From JACZXC01 sp036447375 (lineage in GTDB: Bacteria; Myxococcota_A; UBA9160; SMWR01), in NCBI GenBank assembly GCA_036447375.1, contig JAZFUU010000230.1, forward strand, positions 1 through 6,899: a stretch of DNA of 6,899 nucleotides, read 5' to 3'. The notes beneath the pieces are model-generated. The model was given only the letters and a program-made list of their open reading frames with translations, searched no databases and had not been told where the DNA came from. Of this stretch, positions 6,558 to 6,899 are shown piece by piece. The first letter of the stretch is position 1. Every line of letters starts with the position of its first letter. The translations under genes were made by a program, and so were the position numbers.

Positions 6558-6704
6558 CGAGTAGTCGAGGAACGATCGACGGACTTCATCCTCGATATTG
6601 ACAGGCGTATGCTCAGAATCGAAAGGCGGGGAGCCTCCGTTTCCGGCGGGGGGTTCGATACTTTCGTCGGTTCCGTTGGACAGGGCGTTTGCTCTCGATG
6701 CGAG
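6558..6704 (-). other. In-frame upstream extension of gyrA lacking any ATG, GTG or TTG
   Basis: This stretch lies between the gyrB stop TAA (6705-6707) and the first gyrA ATG, and is open in the gyrA frame for all 49 codons. Its last 20 or so codons read TPVNIEDEVRRSFLDYS, matching the E. coli GyrA N-terminus (ITPVNIEEELKSSYLDYA), so it is almost surely translated. The earlier codons give a Gly/Pro/Ser/Asn/Glu-rich stretch. I read every codon: none is ATG, GTG or TTG. The only strong near-cognate codon is CTG at 6683-6681; ATC codons also occur. An SD-like GGAGG at 6638-6634 has TTC 10 nt downstream. Explanations are CTG or other non-canonical initiation, readthrough of the gyrB TAA, or a base error or mutation that removed a start codon. 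Confidence 0.85.
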
Positions 6705-6899
6705 TTAGATGTCGAGATTCTGGACGTCGAGCGCGTTCTTCTCGATGAAATCACGGCGCGGTTCGACGTCGTCTCCCATCAGAGTCGTAAACGCGTCGTC
6801 CGCCTCGACCGCGTCCGGGACCCGGACCTGAAGCAGAGTACGAGATTCTGGATTCATCGTGGTATCCGCGAGCTGCTCTGGATTCATCTCACCGAGGCC
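6705..6899 (-). CDS. gyrB: DNA gyrase subunit B, C-terminal end (partial)
   Basis: GyrB is the ATPase/TOPRIM subunit of gyrase, which pairs with GyrA to introduce negative supercoils. Only the last 64 codons and the TAA stop are in the window; the rest lies beyond the right edge. The visible protein starts with GLGEMNPEQL, the hallmark near the end of the TOPRIM region in type IIA topoisomerases. It continues with TTMNPESR, FTTLMGDDVEPRRDFI and the usual GyrB ending ENAL-like (KNALDVQNLDI). The end therefore looks natural and not truncated. ParE has a similar C-terminus, but the gyrA-type partner immediately downstream, with a GyrA box, favours GyrB. The reading frame is the same as that of gyrA. 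Confidence 0.95.
   Translation of the reverse strand, partial: GLGEMNPEQLADTTMNPESRTLLQVRVPDAVEADDAFTTLMGDDVEPRRDFIEKNALDVQNLDI

Noticed and set aside
6509..6754. Out-of-frame ORF covering the gyrB-gyrA junction, as a source of a frameshifted gyrA start
   Set aside because: I see no slippery sequence or stimulatory structure, and its product (Ser/Arg-rich) is not like any GyrA N-terminus.

Overview
All recognisable genes in this window lie on the minus strand. In transcription order (right to left) they are: the 3' end of gyrB, gyrA, hemL, atpZ, atpI, atpB, atpE and the 5' part of tmk. Base composition is strongly GC-rich and third codon positions favour G/C. GTG is a common start (tmk, atpB, hemL, probably atpI). 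The split F0 cluster atpZ-atpI-atpB-atpE without atpF/H/A/G/D/C, placed behind hemL, is the arrangement I recall from Deltaproteobacteria in the old broad sense (Desulfobacterota, Myxococcota and relatives). A C5-pathway hemL and a c subunit with a signal-like N-terminus agree with that. The assignment is an inference from gene order and protein features, not a database result.

Right end (4173-6899): DNA gyrase. The GyrB C-terminus ends normally at TAA (6705-6707). GyrA follows in the same reading frame, but the conserved N-terminal GyrA helix (about 25 residues before the first ATG) is encoded in a stretch with no ATG, GTG or TTG. How gyrA is started is the most interesting question in the window. 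The QRDR residues are the quinolone-sensitive type.

Middle (2841-4130): hemL, glutamate-1-semialdehyde aminomutase of tetrapyrrole synthesis, complete, 42 nt behind gyrA. A 144-nt gap with a plausible sigma-70-type promoter separates it from the atp genes.

Left-middle (891-2696): atpZ, atpI, atpB and atpE, closely packed, with an atpI/atpB GTGA overlap and a very strong Shine-Dalgarno sequence in front of atpE. They encode two accessory assembly/ion proteins plus the proton- or sodium-translocating a and c subunits. The c subunit carries Gln, Glu, Ser and Tyr at the positions that bind Na+ in known Na+-driven c-rings, so the coupling ion is an open question.

Left end (1-890): a 340-nt non-coding gap rich in inverted repeats (a 33-nt hairpin and a 12-bp perfect palindrome), then tmk (dTMP kinase), cut by the window edge. 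Most of the window is ordinary housekeeping. The items worth checking are the gyrA start, the c-subunit ion signature and the structured atpE-tmk spacer.
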